Shown: positions 5,221 through 6,063 of the stretch, piece by piece
Layout: each line of letters opens with the position of its first letter
Position numbering within the stretch: the first letter of the stretch is position 1
Assembly (NCBI GenBank): GCA_030592225.1
Contig: JAUVJT010000130.1
Location: 1 to 6,063 of the forward strand
Length of the DNA: 6,063 nt
Reading direction: 5' to 3'
DNA from: Candidatus Stahliibacteriota bacterium
GTDB lineage: Bacteria; Hydrothermota; Tepidihabitantia; B3-TA06
Made by a program: the position numbers and the translations under genes
Notes under the pieces: generated by a model
Told to the model about the DNA's origin: nothing
The model's database searches: none
The model's input: only the letters and a program-made list of their open reading frames with translations

Positions 5221-6063
5221 ATGAAACATTCAAAATGGGTAGCGCTGCTTATCATGTTGCCTTTTGCCATGATAGTAGCCAACACCATCGTCGTAACTAC
5301 GGGTGCCAACCCGGGTAACGGGTCCTTTCTGAACGCGATAGCCAGCGCCAACAGCCATGTGGGACCAGACACCATAGTGTTCGACATCCAAAGCATGAGC
5401 GAACCCCCCTACTATATCATACTGGACACACCCCTCCCTCCTTTAACCGACAACTCCACCTTTATAAACGGGTTCTCGCAGGAAGGCTCCACCCCCAACA
5501 CCGGCGGCCCGGGCGAAGCGGATAACGCGTTCTTCGGTATTGTATTCGAGGGTAACGCAATAGACAACCCCATGTATGCGTTGACCATCGAGTCGGATTC
5601 CAATCTCATCACGGGCATCATTTTTATCAACATGAAGGCTGACACTGTCGATTCCGGGGGAGGAATTCTTATCGACGGTGCCGCCTACAACCAAATAAAG
5701 GGCTGTCGTTTCGGTGTGGACACCTCTGGTTATAAAGACGCAGGCAACAAGCATTTCGGGATTCTTATGAAAAACGGCGCCCACCATAACACCATCGGCG
5801 GCGCCAATCCCGAGGATCGCAACGTCCTTGCCGGAAACGACCTGGCCTCTGTCGCCATATTCGACGTAGACAGCGACGACAACGTAATCATAGGGAACTT
5901 TATCGGCACCGACGTAACCGGAGCTTCTAAGCCAAACCTTCTCGGTATATTCGGACACGGCATCTGGATCCAGGGCCATCGCGCCTTCGGTTCCCCAACC
6001 GGTACAATCATTGGCGGCGAGGATTCCACCTTCGGCAACGTAATAAGCGGCAATCCCCAGGAC
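5221..6063 (+). CDS. Secreted right-handed parallel beta-helix protein, 3' truncated
   Basis: An open frame of 281 codons runs without a stop to the window edge, so the C-terminus is missing. Residues 1-21 are a signal peptide (KHSK, then a hydrophobic stretch 7-20). Residues 25-55 resemble the opening seen in many secreted beta-helix proteins (VTTGANPGNGSFLNAI, then GPDTIVFDI). Short turns of the helix follow, rich in Asn, Gly, Ile and Asp. A longer repeat is evident: NTIGG/RNVLAGN (190-206) recurs as TIIGG/GNVISGN (262-278), 72 residues apart, and FGVDTSG (164-170) recurs as IGTDVTG (228-234). These are hallmarks of NosD/pectate-lyase-like helices; no catalytic residues for a lyase can be identified. 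It is probably a cell-surface or secreted protein. The unseen C-terminus may carry more coils and an anchoring or secretion domain. It has its own promoter and is divergent from the VIT-vWA gene. Confidence 0.9.
   Translation, partial: MKHSKWVALLIMLPFAMIVANTIVVTTGANPGNGSFLNAIASANSHVGPDTIVFDIQSMSEPPYYIILDTPLPPLTDNSTFINGFSQEGSTPNTGGPGEADNAFFGIVFEGNAIDNPMYALTIESDSNLITGIIFINMKADTVDSGGGILIDGAAYNQIKGCRFGVDTSGYKDAGNKHFGILMKNGAHHNTIGGANPEDRNVLAGNDLASVAIFDVDSDDNVIIGNFIGTDVTGASKPNLLGIFGHGIWIQGHRAFGSPTGTIIGGEDSTFGNVISGNPQD

Overview
The window looks like a stretch of chromosome from a free-living, Gram-negative-type bacterium, probably an uncultivated environmental lineage. It combines a two-gene phosphorelay-type operon, a large exported VIT/von Willebrand A protein ending in an AgmX/PglI-like domain, and a secreted parallel beta-helix protein. 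Such exported proteins are typical of delta-proteobacterial relatives and candidate phyla such as the Zixibacteria or WOR-3 type, but nothing here fixes the taxon. Shine-Dalgarno sites are strong (AAGGAG to AAGGAGGC), so translation is conventional. There is no rRNA, tRNA, CRISPR array or recognisable transposase.

Layout. Bases 1-731 have no convincing protein gene. They hold several strong hairpins: palindromes at 8-27 and 57-75, a 14-bp stem at 455-490 with a competing partner at 499-509, and a long bulged stem at 593-659. From 732 to 1828 on the + strand, two genes overlap by four bases (ATGA). The first is a stand-alone receiver-like protein that has lost the phospho-accepting Asp. The second is an intact receiver fused to a DUF4388/PATAN domain. 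Through residue 107 the two proteins align without gaps, so they look like a tandem duplication in which one copy lost phosphorylation chemistry. Bases 1829-2343 are convergent intergenic DNA with an old repeat-like segment, a GC-rich hairpin and a clear intrinsic terminator serving the minus-strand gene.

The largest gene (2344-4800, minus) encodes an exported 818-residue VIT-vWA protein with an intact MIDAS site and a C-terminal AgmX/PglI-like domain. A roughly 420-base divergent intergenic region follows, with a good sigma-70-type promoter at 5131-5158. That promoter drives a secreted beta-helix protein starting at 5221, which runs off the window end.

How the genes relate: the receiver pair is probably a signalling module with no kinase or DNA-binding output in view. 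The two divergent exported proteins are probably envelope or surface proteins involved in adhesion or protein-protein contact. No functional link between the signalling pair and the exported proteins can be shown from sequence alone. The observations most worth a second look are the degenerate/intact receiver pair and the VIT-vWA-AgmX domain fusion.
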